A stretch of 64,000 bases of DNA from Legionella_A sp963772805 (GTDB taxonomy: Bacteria; Pseudomonadota; Gammaproteobacteria; Legionellales; Legionellaceae): NCBI GenBank assembly GCA_963772805.1, contig CAVYYU010000008.1, forward strand, positions 434,001 through 498,000. The letters are read 5' to 3'. Below the pieces are notes generated by a model. The model was given only the letters and a program-made list of their open reading frames with translations. It had not been told where the DNA came from and searched no databases. Of the stretch, positions 7,353-16,580 are shown piece after piece. A program made the position numbers and the translations under genes. Position 1 is the stretch's first letter, and every line of letters starts with the position of its first letter.

Positions 7353-10007
7353 CTAATATAGTGCCAGGCCAGAAGGGGCATTAAAAGTGGAATCATGGTA
7401 TCCCGCACATGGCCCAACTGTGGCGCCTGCTGCTGTAATTGGGCAAATTGACACAGTATACTGGCCATTACTGTTGAGGGTATTATTTGGAATATAACCA
7501 TATGTAATGCCGTGAGGGTTTGGTTGGCTGGACATATACAAACCCACTTGATTCGTATTGTTAAATGCAAAGGAGTAATCAAAGTAGGACTGGCAATTAC
7601 TAAGTGATGAGCCATCATTCGCTGCCTGGCAAATCGATATGCTATTATTACTGGCGTTTCCAATATAGGCATAGCTACTATCTGCATTCATCGCTAGCCC
7701 TTCAGGATAGTTAAAAGAATTGTCGTGAAATGGAGTGGCGCAGGAGGTAATGGATCTTCCTCCATTAGTAACGGCACAAACTGATACCCAAGAATTGGCA
7801 GGCGGACTGCCACCGACGCCAGACGTGACATAAGCATAAGTACCTGATGCGTTCAATATAATTGATTGAACGGCATTCGTTTGCATAGCGCTGTTAACAT
7901 TAGTTGCGGTACATCCGCTGATTGCTGCACCATTTGAGATAATGGGGCAAGTAGATAAGGCTCCACTAGAAAAATTAGAAAGATAAACAAACCGATTCAA
8001 TGGATTAAAGCCAATTCCATCGGGCAGATTAAAGGTCCCGCTCCCTGATGAGTTAGTACAAGGCCCCAATGATCCACCATTATTTGTTATTTGGCAGATA
8101 GTGAGTGTGTTGCCACCATTGGCTATGTAGAGATAGTCGCCGGGCGGATTAAGGACAATTGCAAGCGGCATATTAAGATATGAATTAACTATAGGGTCTG
8201 TAGTACAGGTTCCCTCAATTATTTCTGCGCCCTCATTAGCTAACGGACAGATAGATACCGTGTTGCTACCCGCATTAGCAACGTAAGCATAAGTAGGTGT
8301 AAAACTTGAGGCGCAATTAATAGATACATTACTGACATTAGTACTAGCTACATAGCCCGAGGCATTACTAATTGTACAATTTTGGCGTGATGGTTGAGTC
8401 ATTACGTTGATGGAGTATGCTTCACCACTATTTAATGCCTGTGTAAACGTAAAATGAGCATTGGCTACTAATGTTAACTTGCTGTTATTATTGACGTTTT
8501 TAATGATAACACTGGTGCCAGCTGCAAGGCCCGATAAAGTCCCACCGACACTATATAGGTTATCTGCGATGCAATTTACGCTGACGGAACTCACCTCGCT
8601 GCTGATTGTGCCCGCCCCATTGTTAACAGAGCAGATTTGTCCAGTTGGTTGTGTTGATACTATCACGTCATAATTTTCCCCGGCTGGAAGCTGAGTTGCA
8701 AAAATAAAGGGTCCATTTGCGCTCACAGGTAGAGTTTCTCCATTACTATTTTGTAGTGTTAAACCACTCAATGAAAGACCTGAAATGATTCCACTGATAG
8801 TGTACAGGTTGGATGCATTACTTGTTGCACTAAATGAAACAGAACAGGCTGTAGTAATTGAACCGGTTGTATAAGTAATTCCTGACCAATGGCCCGCAGG
8901 GCATGTTCCTCCAACCGTTTGTGATTGTGTATACCCTGGATTTGCCGCGACAATAAAAGAGATGGGTTTTTGGTAAGCTACCGTTTGCGGGGTGTTAGGC
9001 GTAATTGATTCACGATTGTCTCCACTGGCGGTGACTGTGTAGTATGTTTGCGCAATATTCCCACTGCTGGAGGCAGTGGCTATTGCTCCATCTGCATCAC
9101 TGACGCTAATGGTATAACTGAAAGGGCCTACGGTAGTTGGTGTTCCTGCTACGTTACCAGATGATGTGTTTAGGGCTGTACCGGCGGGGAGTGAGCCGGA
9201 TGATATGTTGAAAACAAAAGGGGTGGAACCGCCGTTGGCGAGATTTGTTTGAGAATAAGCCGCGTTGACTGCAGCATAGGTTGTTGGGGAGGCGGTTAAA
9301 GTCAGCGCGCTGGCAATATTACCACTGCTGGACGCGGTGGCAGTTGCCCCGTCTGCATCACCGGTTCTAATTGTATAACTGAAAGCACCTGCAGTGGTTG
9401 GTGTTCCTGCTACGGTACCTGAAGATGTATTTAGAGTGGTTCCGGCGGGTAATGCGCCAGATAATATGTTGAAAATATAAGGGGTGGAACCGCCGTTTGC
9501 GAGATTTGTTTGATTATAAGCCACGTTGACAGCAGAATGGGTAGTTGGCGTGTGTTTGAGGCTGAGGGTGCTTGTATCTAGAACTGTGACATTTAACGGA
9601 TAATAAGTGCCAGAGCAGCATACCTTGCATTTTTTTAAGCAAACCAATATATGATGATTCGGATCGGGGTCTTGGGCATTAACTGCTCCATGTATGCTGA
9701 GTTGTAAGGTGCAGCTTGAACCAGGGGCTAAATCGAACATATTGCCGCATGTATTAGGGTATGTTCCTCCGGACACAATTTGAGTGACATTGGGGGGGAG
9801 TGACCTTACATAGTTATTAGAGAGACTTCTGCTGGTTGAGTTTGAGACGGTATAAAATGCAGTGACCTTTCCTCCGGCAACTATACGAGTTGGCAAAGTG
9901 GTTCCTGATTTGGTGGAAATATCATACACAGCAGCTTGTGCTTGGGATGAAATACAACTGATGATGAGGATCAGATAATAAGTGTATAATTTCAATTTCG
10001 TGCTCAT
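7353..10007 (-). CDS. secreted/surface protein with Ig-like repeats and a C-terminal beta-propeller
   Basis: An 884-aa exported protein of unknown function. It begins with a signal peptide (TYYLILIISCISSQAQA, cleavage likely after AQA). Two tandem putative-Ig (He_PIG type) domains follow at about 148-321, each with NGGSTP, SGxLPAGT and GTPTTxGxFSYTI. Next come a linker domain with three Cys, two related domains (YTISGIISGLS and YSVGGTLSGLA), and from about 570 a run of blades such as YVANAGSNTVSIC, YIANGGNTLTIC and YIGNASNNSISIC, typical of NHL/YVTN-like propellers. The ATG at 10007 is preferred over TTG 10022. It lies one base after the barrel protein gene, so the two form an operon. A surface adhesin role is an inference. 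Confidence 0.75.
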   Translation of the reverse strand: MSTKLKLYTYYLILIISCISSQAQAAVYDISTKSGTTLPTRIVAGGKVTAFYTVSNSTSRSLSNNYVRSLPPNVTQIVSGGTYPNTCGNMFDLAPGSSCTLQLSIHGAVNAQDPDPNHHILVCLKKCKVCCSGTYYPLNVTVLDTSTLSLKHTPTTHSAVNVAYNQTNLANGGSTPYIFNILSGALPAGTTLNTSSGTVAGTPTTAGAFSYTIRTGDADGATATASSSGNIASALTLTASPTTYAAVNAAYSQTNLANGGSTPFVFNISSGSLPAGTALNTSSGNVAGTPTTVGPFSYTISVSDADGAIATASSSGNIAQTYYTVTASGDNRESITPNTPQTVAYQKPISFIVAANPGYTQSQTVGGTCPAGHWSGITYTTGSITTACSVSFSATSNASNLYTISGIISGLSLSGLTLQNSNGETLPVSANGPFIFATQLPAGENYDVIVSTQPTGQICSVNNGAGTISSEVSSVSVNCIADNLYSVGGTLSGLAAGTSVIIKNVNNNSKLTLVANAHFTFTQALNSGEAYSINVMTQPSRQNCTISNASGYVASTNVSNVSINCASSFTPTYAYVANAGSNTVSICPLANEGAEIIEGTCTTDPIVNSYLNMPLAIVLNPPGDYLYIANGGNTLTICQITNNGGSLGPCTNSSGSGTFNLPDGIGFNPLNRFVYLSNFSSGALSTCPIISNGAAISGCTATNVNSAMQTNAVQSIILNASGTYAYVTSGVGGSPPANSWVSVCAVTNGGRSITSCATPFHDNSFNYPEGLAMNADSSYAYIGNASNNSISICQAANDGSSLSNCQSYFDYSFAFNNTNQVGLYMSSQPNPHGITYGYIPNNTLNSNGQYTVSICPITAAGATVGPCAGYHDSTFNAPSGLALY
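9045..9566 (-). repeat. tandem duplication of an Ig-like domain, two units of 261 bp
   Basis: Two adjacent 87-codon units inside the surface-protein gene, about 9306-9566 and 9045-9305, are highly similar in DNA and protein. Landmarks such as GGGTGGAACCGCCG recur 261 bp apart on the plus strand. The unit borders are approximate. A recent internal duplication is the simple reading, and recombination could change the copy number. Confidence 0.75.
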
Positions 10008-10008
10008 T

Positions 10009-10869
10009 TTAATCTGTTCCAAAGGGCAGGTATGTGAATTGAAAAAAAACTTGTTGCGTGTGAAAATTACGCTGATTTAAAGTGTTTTGGATTGGGTCTC
10101 CGTCAATTGTCCCTCTTCCTAGAGCTAGTCCTCCCAAATTCGAATATCGATATCCGCCACCAAGCCGTAAAGTTGGCAACACTTGAATGTCCAAGCCAAG
10201 CTCGAAAGAAGATGAAAAGTTGGTTTGTAAGAGGTGCGCATATGCCGGGGTGAACTGGAAGTAAACAGGGACTGTCGTTTTATAATCATCCGAATCATTT
10301 AAGGCCGCGCCAATGCCAAACAATAGATAAGGACGAAAATATGTTTTGACTCGTCCTAATAGTTTGGCTTCTACTAGCAACTGATGACTTCGCACATGAT
10401 AGCTGTATTGATATGTATCAGATGAAAGTTCATCCAAACCTTGAGTTAAAGCCCCTGAGCTCGAAAATTGATTTGTTTGGTAATACCCCAGCCCTAGATC
10501 CAGGGCTAGCAAGTTGGAATGAAACAAAGGTATCTCATGACCTATGAAACCACCCAATAAAAAACGATGCATGGTGGATGTGTTAGGTTGATATCGATAG
10601 GAAAAAAAACCCTCTGAATCTGTGAAAGTCTGATTTTGGCCAATTTTGGCAGATGTTTTACCGACGGTTCCAGTGATAACGAGGTTAAGCGGGGGTTTTT
10701 TACAATTTCCAATCGAATGTGTTTTTTTTATATTTTGATGCTGAGCAAAAGAAAAAGTTACCCAAAATAGACTTGTAATTAATACGGTGGTTTTAATTAT
10801 GTTCACTACCAGGCAATTAATAAGATTATTATTTATCTTGATTTGTTGCGAATGAATAGTCAACCCCAC
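10009..10869 (-). CDS. outer-membrane beta-barrel protein
   Basis: A 286-aa protein with an N-terminal hydrophobic export signal (IIKTTVLITSLFWVTFSFA, cleavage after FSFA). The rest alternates polar and hydrophobic residues in amphipathic strands and ends in an aromatic-rich strand, VFFQFTYLPFG, as in small OmpA/OmpW-like eight-stranded barrels. Patterns such as YFRPYLLFGIGAAL and LRLGGGYRYSNLGG support a barrel. The GTG start at 10869 follows GAGGGAAA; a second GTG about 63 bases further in would give a tighter signal peptide. It precedes the Ig/propeller protein by one base and may be co-transcribed with it. The ligand or role is unknown. Confidence 0.7.
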   Translation of the reverse strand: MGLTIHSQQIKINNNLINCLVVNIIKTTVLITSLFWVTFSFAQHQNIKKTHSIGNCKKPPLNLVITGTVGKTSAKIGQNQTFTDSEGFFSYRYQPNTSTMHRFLLGGFIGHEIPLFHSNLLALDLGLGYYQTNQFSSSGALTQGLDELSSDTYQYSYHVRSHQLLVEAKLLGRVKTYFRPYLLFGIGAALNDSDDYKTTVPVYFQFTPAYAHLLQTNFSSSFELGLDIQVLPTLRLGGGYRYSNLGGLALGRGTIDGDPIQNTLNQRNFHTQQVFFQFTYLPFGTD

Positions 10870-10984
10870 TTTCCCTCAGTAATAAATGTGGTGTTTAGCT
10901 AACATTGGTTCTTTTTGGTGTATTTGGTTGTTAATGAAGCATCTTTAAGCTGTTTTTGCGCTACAGGATAAGGGTAAGCACGCG

Positions 10985-11191
10985 TTACAAAATAATAACG
11001 TCTCGCGCCTCCATACCTTTCTTCCCTTGGGCTGCTTTAAACAAAACCGCAGCGCCTACTGGTATTTTTTTATATCCGCCAGATAAAACGGAACTCATAT
11101 GGACAAAATATTCTTGTCCCTTACTTTCAATAAAGCCAAAACTTTTTTCAGCATTAAATCGAATTACCTTACCGCGCAAATTGTCTGACAT
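10985..11191 (-). CDS. cold-shock domain protein
   Basis: A 68-aa single-stranded nucleic acid-binding OB-fold protein of the CspA family. GKVIRFNAEKSFGFIES contains the RNP1-like motif KSFGFI, and YFVHMSS is the RNP2-like motif (usually VFVH). The C-terminus GKKGMEARDVII fits the family. The length matches CspA proteins. AGGA lies a suitable distance upstream of the ATG. It is probably an RNA chaperone acting under cold or stationary-phase stress; which paralogue is not determinable. Confidence 0.9.
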   Translation of the reverse strand: MSDNLRGKVIRFNAEKSFGFIESKGQEYFVHMSSVLSGGYKKIPVGAAVLFKAAQGKKGMEARDVIIL

Positions 11192-11247
11192 TCTTATTCC
11201 TGGTTAGTTACAAGTAGCTCTTGAACAGGTTACTGCACCGCTTGAAT

Positions 11248-11508
11248 TTACTCGTCTGACTTGTTTCTAAATTCATCGCCACGCAGATGGCCTCGTAAAA
11301 AACGAATTAATTTAGGTTTAAAGGAAAAATAAATACAAAAGAACAGATAAACAAGCACGATATTTAAAGTGGATGTATCTTGCAGGGTGATTAATTTATT
11401 ATAAAAGTAGATAACAATTACTAGTGTCGTACTTTTAACGCTTGCCACCACGCCTTTATCTTTCAATAAGTTAATATACGTTTTATTTGCTTCAGCAGGA
11501 TCATACAT
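11248..11508 (-). CDS. small hypothetical membrane protein
   Basis: An 86-aa open frame not recognised as any family. The N-terminal 27 residues are polar. Two hydrophobic stretches follow (about 26-38 and 45-64) and then a basic tail (KPKLIRFLRGHLRGDEFR), which suggests a small inner-membrane protein with a positive-inside C-terminus. No convincing Shine-Dalgarno sequence precedes the ATG. It is co-directional with the cold-shock gene but 56 bp upstream of it. It could be a chance frame, though the charged tail after a hydrophobic core argues for a real product. Confidence 0.4.
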   Translation of the reverse strand: MYDPAEANKTYINLLKDKGVVASVKSTTLVIVIYFYNKLITLQDTSTLNIVLVYLFFCIYFSFKPKLIRFLRGHLRGDEFRNKSDE

Positions 11509-11933
11509 AAGTGGTTACACCGCTTCTTTATTTATTGAACGTTGAAGGTAGTGGCACTGGTTACCGACTCCCAAAGTAATAATTCTCTATGTGTGGTTCC
11601 GTCGTATCAATGATTCCGCTCGAGTCTTCGAAATGTATCAGAGCAACTGAGTGATGCGAGGCATTGTCATAAGCCATGAAACGACATGAGGATGGAGTTT
11701 AACATTTGGACAGACCTATGCCAATAAAATAAATAGACGAGTGACTCGTCCTGGACTTTAGCCATTTTTCATAATTACAAATCCTAAGATTTCTCATGAA
11801 GTTAAAGCGCAAACAGAGGCTGTTTAGAAATCCAGCCTATTAGCGAACTTGCAAAAACCTCCCGAACAACTCTTTCTCCAAAATATAGGTTATAATAAGT
11901 CCAATGTGCCCAATTAAAACCGAGAAAGAAACC
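11509..11933 (+). other. intergenic region before the effector-like gene
   Basis: About 425 bp without a recognised gene. It holds a perfect 15-bp palindrome GACGAGTGACTCGTC (11736-11750), followed by CTGGACTTTAGCC (11751-11763). The reverse complement of GACTTTAGCC recurs just beyond the IS remnant (15243-15252). A TATAAT at 11891-11896 is a plausible -10 box for the next gene, but no good -35 was found. Confidence 0.5.
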
Positions 11934-14261
11934 ATGCCGACTATCCCATTAACAGAGCCTATGAGTGCTCGGTACATTTATATCAACCCTGAAACCAATC
12001 AAGTTCATCTTCTCGTGCCGATAGTCCAAGGCCAGGAGATTAGTACTGATAATACCTGCAAGTCAACCGAGGCCTTAAAGGACTTTGAAAAATCGGTGCT
12101 TAATGAATTAAACAAGTATAAATCTGCGGTTGAATTCGATCTGCAATTATTAGAGGCTTCCTCCTTACAAAAAGAGTCTAAAGAAGAAGATTCCCCCACA
12201 CTGAAAGCGTGTAAAGAAGCACGATTAACACAAATTAACGCGTATACTAAAGCCCTCCCCAGCATGCAGAATAAATATTCAGCCGCAATCGCATCCATGA
12301 TGAGCGTTCCATCCAATCTATACAGCATACAACTAAGGCCACACGACCAAGACACTTATTCAAGAGTCATTAATCCTGTATTCAGTATTGAAAGAAGCAA
12401 TGATGCACAAGGTAACCCAAAATCGGCTTTATATAACGCCATCTATGCCACTTATCCTAACATTACGCCAGCCCTGCTTGACCCAAAGTCAACACTTGAC
12501 GCTGCGGTTTTAAAGGCTCTAGCAGGCGCCTCCATTTCTTTTGCGGCGATACAGACCGAGATGACAACGCAGTGTAACCGTTTGTTTAATATACCCGTCG
12601 ATTTTACACGAGACATTAAAAACAACCCTGTCAGCCAAGCATCGATTGACACGCTCATGGGATTTTCGAACGTAGCGCCTGCAACAACACAGGATTATAT
12701 TGATGCACTTTGGGGTATCTGTGCGCCGAACCTTGGGGCAAGCATACCAACGCCACCTTTTAATAGCGTGCTCAATGATCAAGATAAAACAGAAAAACTC
12801 TCTATTCTGACCCAGTTTTTTCTCGCTCACGTCAATATCTATTGTGCGGCAAGAAACATCAGTGACAAAAATTTTGGGGTCATGCTTGATGCCTCGCCGG
12901 AGTTAAGTAATGAGCTTGTTGCTATAGTGTTTTCTGCTTTGGGGGCTGGTAGCTCTGCTGAAGAGAGCCTGCTTGAATTTTTTAATGATCACGCACAAGA
13001 CTTTGGGCTAAATAAAACCTTAACCCAAACAGATATGAATGCTATTCAACAAAAATTTAACTCAACCTATAAAACCGTGACGGCAACAAAAGAAAATCCA
13101 CACATGGATGATTTTATGATTTTAGATGTAGACAGGGATACACGTGCAGGACAATTTGTAACCCATCAAGGCTCAATTTGCACCGGTTTTGAAGAACTTG
13201 CAGACCCATCACTGATGAAAAGCATTCATAACGATTTTAAAACGCGGTCTGAGCGCGTTATCCCCAGTAAAAATGAACACATCAAAGCAAGTATTGAATT
13301 GAGTGTAAATGCGATAGCCTCGCTCAACGATGAGGACTTCAAAAAATTACCACCAAAAATCCAACTCGAATGTATGAAATCCCCCGAGTTTCAATTGCAC
13401 ACGTTTTTGCATGCTGTCGCAAAAGGCAAGCAGGATGACGCTGAAAAATTGCTTACAGAAAACCATAAAACTGGAACTGGAACTGGAACTGGAACTGAAA
13501 CTAAAGCCGAGGCTAAAACTGGATTGCTGTTAAAATCAGGAACACTCACCGATTATTCAGGTCGAACGTTTAACTGCACCGCTTATGAGTATGCCTATTG
13601 GGCCAAAGACACACACATGTGCCGGATGCTGGAAGCACATATGGATAATGAAACGAAAGCAAACATGTTAAGACGAATCGACCTCATCGAAAAAGAGGGT
13701 TTGCCCTGGCAACAACACGGCCAAAACCATAAAACACCTCATTTCGATATGAAGCCATTGATTGATGCCCTTCAAGCATACGTGGACGGATATCCGCAGT
13801 GGAATAGAGATAGTAACTATAATGCCATGACGGCAGCCTGGATGAAGGTTGGTCTTGCGCAGCGCGACCTTCCTGTTCATGTGGTGAATGAATATTGCCG
13901 ACCTGATCGGTCATTTTACCTGTTACCGGCGTTTAATGAAGATAAGCTGCCGAGGGAGTTAATGTTCAATAATTGGAACTCAAGACGGGACGAGCCTTTG
14001 TTTCCATTAGTTATTTCTGCTACTTCCGGGCTGGGGGTCGATTTTTCTTTATGGCGGGGGGGGGCGGGCGCGGCGCAGGGGTGGGTGGGGGCGTGTAGGG
14101 GGTTGGACACGCAGGCTCGTGATTTGGCGGCCGTTAGCCGCCTAGATGAAGTTAGAACCACCGATCTCACGCAGTCGCGAGAAATCCTGAGTGCGTCCCC
14201 GAATATTGAATGCCTAAAAAATGAAAACCTGCTTCTATACGACCTATACGCGTTTTTTTGA
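11934..14261 (+). CDS. large effector-like protein of unknown function
   Basis: A protein of about 775 aa with no enzymatic motif that I can name. It is mostly helical and hydrophilic with no signal peptide or membrane segment, as expected of a type IV-secreted effector. From about residue 490 (FLHAVAKGKQDDAEKLLTE) it looks like a degenerate ankyrin-type helix pair. DYSGRTFNCTAYEYAYWAKD at about 540 and the C-terminal LDEVRTTDLTQSRE resemble motifs I associate with Legionella effector-like proteins, from memory only. A Thr-Gly run (about residues 514-521) comes from a hexanucleotide repeat. The ATG at 11934 is preferred over 11904, which lies only about 8 bases after a TATAAT. The last 70 codons contain a very G-rich stretch. 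Confidence 0.7.
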   Translation: MPTIPLTEPMSARYIYINPETNQVHLLVPIVQGQEISTDNTCKSTEALKDFEKSVLNELNKYKSAVEFDLQLLEASSLQKESKEEDSPTLKACKEARLTQINAYTKALPSMQNKYSAAIASMMSVPSNLYSIQLRPHDQDTYSRVINPVFSIERSNDAQGNPKSALYNAIYATYPNITPALLDPKSTLDAAVLKALAGASISFAAIQTEMTTQCNRLFNIPVDFTRDIKNNPVSQASIDTLMGFSNVAPATTQDYIDALWGICAPNLGASIPTPPFNSVLNDQDKTEKLSILTQFFLAHVNIYCAARNISDKNFGVMLDASPELSNELVAIVFSALGAGSSAEESLLEFFNDHAQDFGLNKTLTQTDMNAIQQKFNSTYKTVTATKENPHMDDFMILDVDRDTRAGQFVTHQGSICTGFEELADPSLMKSIHNDFKTRSERVIPSKNEHIKASIELSVNAIASLNDEDFKKLPPKIQLECMKSPEFQLHTFLHAVAKGKQDDAEKLLTENHKTGTGTGTGTETKAEAKTGLLLKSGTLTDYSGRTFNCTAYEYAYWAKDTHMCRMLEAHMDNETKANMLRRIDLIEKEGLPWQQHGQNHKTPHFDMKPLIDALQAYVDGYPQWNRDSNYNAMTAAWMKVGLAQRDLPVHVVNEYCRPDRSFYLLPAFNEDKLPRELMFNNWNSRRDEPLFPLVISATSGLGVDFSLWRGGAGAAQGWVGACRGLDTQARDLAAVSRLDEVRTTDLTQSREILSASPNIECLKNENLLLYDLYAFF
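13473..13496 (+). repeat. hexanucleotide microsatellite (GGAACT)4
   Basis: Four tandem GGAACT units, with a degenerate flanking unit on each side, lie in frame inside the effector-like gene and encode alternating Gly and Thr. Because the unit is six bases, slippage would change protein length without breaking the frame. Confidence 0.85.
14056..14064 (+). repeat. G9 homopolymer in a very G-rich coding stretch
   Basis: Nine consecutive G bases inside the 3' part of the effector-like gene, followed by further G runs to about 14105. The composition is quite unlike the surrounding sequence. Slippage here would frameshift the last 65 or so codons. The frame as given restores plausible protein (LDEVRTTDLTQSRE), so the present length reads in frame. 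Confidence 0.75.
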
Positions 14262-14295
14262 TTGACAAACGAAGCTGACGGTTGGTCTGACATAA

Positions 14296-15240
14296 AATAA
14301 GCACATCATCCTGATCAAGATTTTATTTGGGCTGTTAATCAAACTGCTGCCGGAAGCATAGCCCAAGATTGTTGCTGTTGACGAAACACTGGATCGCCGG
14401 CGCGGCAAGAAAATCAAGGCCAAAGGGGCATACCGTGATGCTGTCGCGTCCAGCCAATCACACGTGGTCATTTGTTTTGGTTTGAAATGGGAATGCATGA
14501 CCTTGATAGTTCCGCTTCCTTGGTGCAGAAGACCATGGGCGTTGCCATTTATGGTGATCCTTTCACCATCAAAAAAGTCAGATGAGGCAGCAGGAAAACG
14601 CGGAAGAAATCAGGTTAAAGGCAGGCGTATTCAACTCAAGGAATTACTGGAAGATCCAAGCCAGGTATGGAAAACGCTTACGGTAAAGTGGTATGGTGGT
14701 AAACCAAGGATCATTGAGTGCTTAACCTTTGAAAGCCTATGGTATCATGCGGGCGAACCACCCTTGCCGCTGCGTATTGTGCTGGTTAAAACACCGGATG
14801 GTAAAAATGAGGCCGAGACATTTTTCAGCACAAATATAACAACCTCGCCAACGCAAATTATCGAATGGTTTGTTTTGCGCTGCAATATAGAAGTTACGTT
14901 TGAAGAAACGCGTGCCCATTTAGGCATAGAGACTCAGCGACAATGGTCAGACAAGGCTATTGCAAGAACAACGCCGATGCTGATGGTGCTGCTCTCAATA
15001 TTGGTACTGGTTGCCACTAAAATGCATGAAACGAAAAAATTATTGGTGCAAGAAACAACGTCATGGTATGACAAAAAAGGCGAGCTAACCTTGGCCGATA
15101 TTATTATGATTATCAGGAAATCAATATGGGTGAAGATGTATTTTTCAAGGTCTAAAAATCATGGAAATAATACGGACTCTTTAAAAATATCCGAGGAAAA
15201 CGCTAACTTGTTGATTTATCAACTGGCCTTGGCGGCATAA
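14296..15240 (+). pseudogene. decayed DDE transposase of an insertion sequence
   Basis: A remnant transposase reading frame. The frame is interrupted by TAG at 14359-14361 within LLPEA*PKIVAVDET, where the first acidic residue of a DDE site (VDETLDRRRGKK) follows the stop. Downstream it is open to 15240 and holds RGRNQVKGRRIQLKELL, the segment ending in CNIEVTFEETRAHLGIETQRQW with the catalytic Glu, and RTTPMLMVLLSILVLVA. These resemble IS701/IS4-type DDE transposases, with the family assignment from memory. The N-terminal part is missing, so the element is inactive. It starts 34 bp after the effector-like gene ends. Confidence 0.8.
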
Positions 15241-15304
15241 TTGGCTAAAGTCGAGTCGTCCTGACTTTGTACAAAGAGCTTTAGCATCCAGCTGGATCTT
15301 TGGA

Positions 15305-15325
15305 TCCCGCTAACAAGTCGCGGGA
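15305..15325 (+). repeat. short palindrome TCCCGC-N9-GCGGGA
   Basis: A six-base perfect inverted repeat with a nine-base spacer lies in non-coding DNA between the IS remnant and the lysine-degradation genes. It resembles palindromic filler sequences (GGATCCCGC...GCGGGA) common in intracellular bacteria. No poly-T follows, so a terminator role is unlikely. Confidence 0.5.
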
Positions 15326-15449
15326 CTTAGGCCTCCCGATGAGGAATTGTCAACAGACCCTATTGTTAAATTTAAAATTATAATGGGGATATTCAATTTC
15401 TATTTATTTAGTGTAGGATGACCACTCACCACACAAGGAGATGGATCGT

Positions 15450-16538
15450 ATGTATAATATTATGGTCACAGGAGCAGGTAAGATTGGTAGCTTAATCGCT
15501 TGTCTGTTAGCTGATAGTAAGGATTATCAAGTTCATTTGGCGGACTTGGAGTTTGGTGGCACGGATGTAACACGTTTGTTGCAGGCTATGCCTGAGATTA
15601 AAACCATTGCGTTGGATGTTAAAGATGAAACGTCCATGCAATCTTACCTCGAAAAACACAACATCGTTGCTGTTATTTCAAGCCTTCCCTATTTTTTGAA
15701 TATTCATGTCGCCAATGCTGCAAAACAAGCAAAAGCCCATTACTTTGATCTAACCGAAGACACCTCAGTTACTGAAGCGGTGAAATTAATTGCGGCAGGT
15801 GCGGAAACGGCATTTGTTCCCCAATGCGGTTTGGCTCCAGGATTTATCAGTATTGCTGCTAATAGTTTGATGCAGGAGTTTGATCAATGTCATCGTGCCA
15901 AGTTGCGCGTTGGTGCGTTGCCACAACGGACCAGTAACGGTTTGCATTATTCACTCACTTGGTCAACTGATGGCGTTATCAACGAATACGGTAATCCTTG
16001 TTATGGCATCGAAAACGGCGTTCCTGGGGTGTTTTTACCTTTGGAAGGGTTGGAGTCGATCAATATTGATGGCCGCGAGTATGAAGCATTTAATACTTCA
16101 GGTGGTTTGGGAAGCTTAGGTGAGCTTTATGCGGGTAAAGTTCAGAGCATGAATTACAAAACCATTCGCTACCCCGGTCATTGTGAAAAAGTGCGCTTTT
16201 TAATGAATGACCTTGGGCTGAATGAAGACAGAGGTACATTAAAACAGATTATGGAAAAAGCCATCCCCAAAACTTATCAAGACCTGGTATTGGTTTATGT
16301 GAGCGTTGAAGGAATTAAAAACGGCGAGTTATCCGAAAAAAGTTACTTTAAAACAGTTTATCCTCAGACTATTCGTGGCTTGGAGTGGTCGGCTATTCAA
16401 GTTAGTACCGCGTCAGGCGTTTGCGCTGTTGTGGATTTGGTTTTGGGTCAAGAAAATGAATACCATGGCCTGATACTGCAAGAAAATTTCCGCTTGGCTG
16501 ACTTGTTAGGCAATCGCTTTGGTCAGTACTACGCATAA
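15450..16538 (+). CDS. saccharopine dehydrogenase-like / lysine 6-dehydrogenase family protein
   Basis: A 362-aa NAD(P)-dependent enzyme of the saccharopine dehydrogenase superfamily. The Rossmann motif VTGAGKIGS is near the N-terminus (residues 6-14), and GLAPGFISI at about 133 is the family's central signature. Length and single-domain build fit lysine 6-dehydrogenase or saccharopine reductase, which yield aminoadipate semialdehyde. The next gene encodes an aminoadipate-semialdehyde dehydrogenase, which supports lysine catabolism. The ATG at 15450 is chosen over 15441 because AAGGAG (15435-15440) directly abuts the earlier ATG but stands nine bases from the later one. Substrate remains inferred. 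Confidence 0.8.
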   Translation: MYNIMVTGAGKIGSLIACLLADSKDYQVHLADLEFGGTDVTRLLQAMPEIKTIALDVKDETSMQSYLEKHNIVAVISSLPYFLNIHVANAAKQAKAHYFDLTEDTSVTEAVKLIAAGAETAFVPQCGLAPGFISIAANSLMQEFDQCHRAKLRVGALPQRTSNGLHYSLTWSTDGVINEYGNPCYGIENGVPGVFLPLEGLESINIDGREYEAFNTSGGLGSLGELYAGKVQSMNYKTIRYPGHCEKVRFLMNDLGLNEDRGTLKQIMEKAIPKTYQDLVLVYVSVEGIKNGELSEKSYFKTVYPQTIRGLEWSAIQVSTASGVCAVVDLVLGQENEYHGLILQENFRLADLLGNRFGQYYA

Positions 16539-16580
16539 TTGTTATCAAATAGTTGTAAACATGTTTTTCAGGAGTCAGGA

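Noticed and set aside
7298..7687. 129-aa minus-strand frame overlapping the end of the surface-protein gene
   Set aside because: It lies mostly inside the propeller coding sequence in another frame and shows no family motif.
10956..11207. 83-aa plus-strand frame opposite the cold-shock gene
   Set aside because: The minus-strand cold-shock protein is clearly coding.
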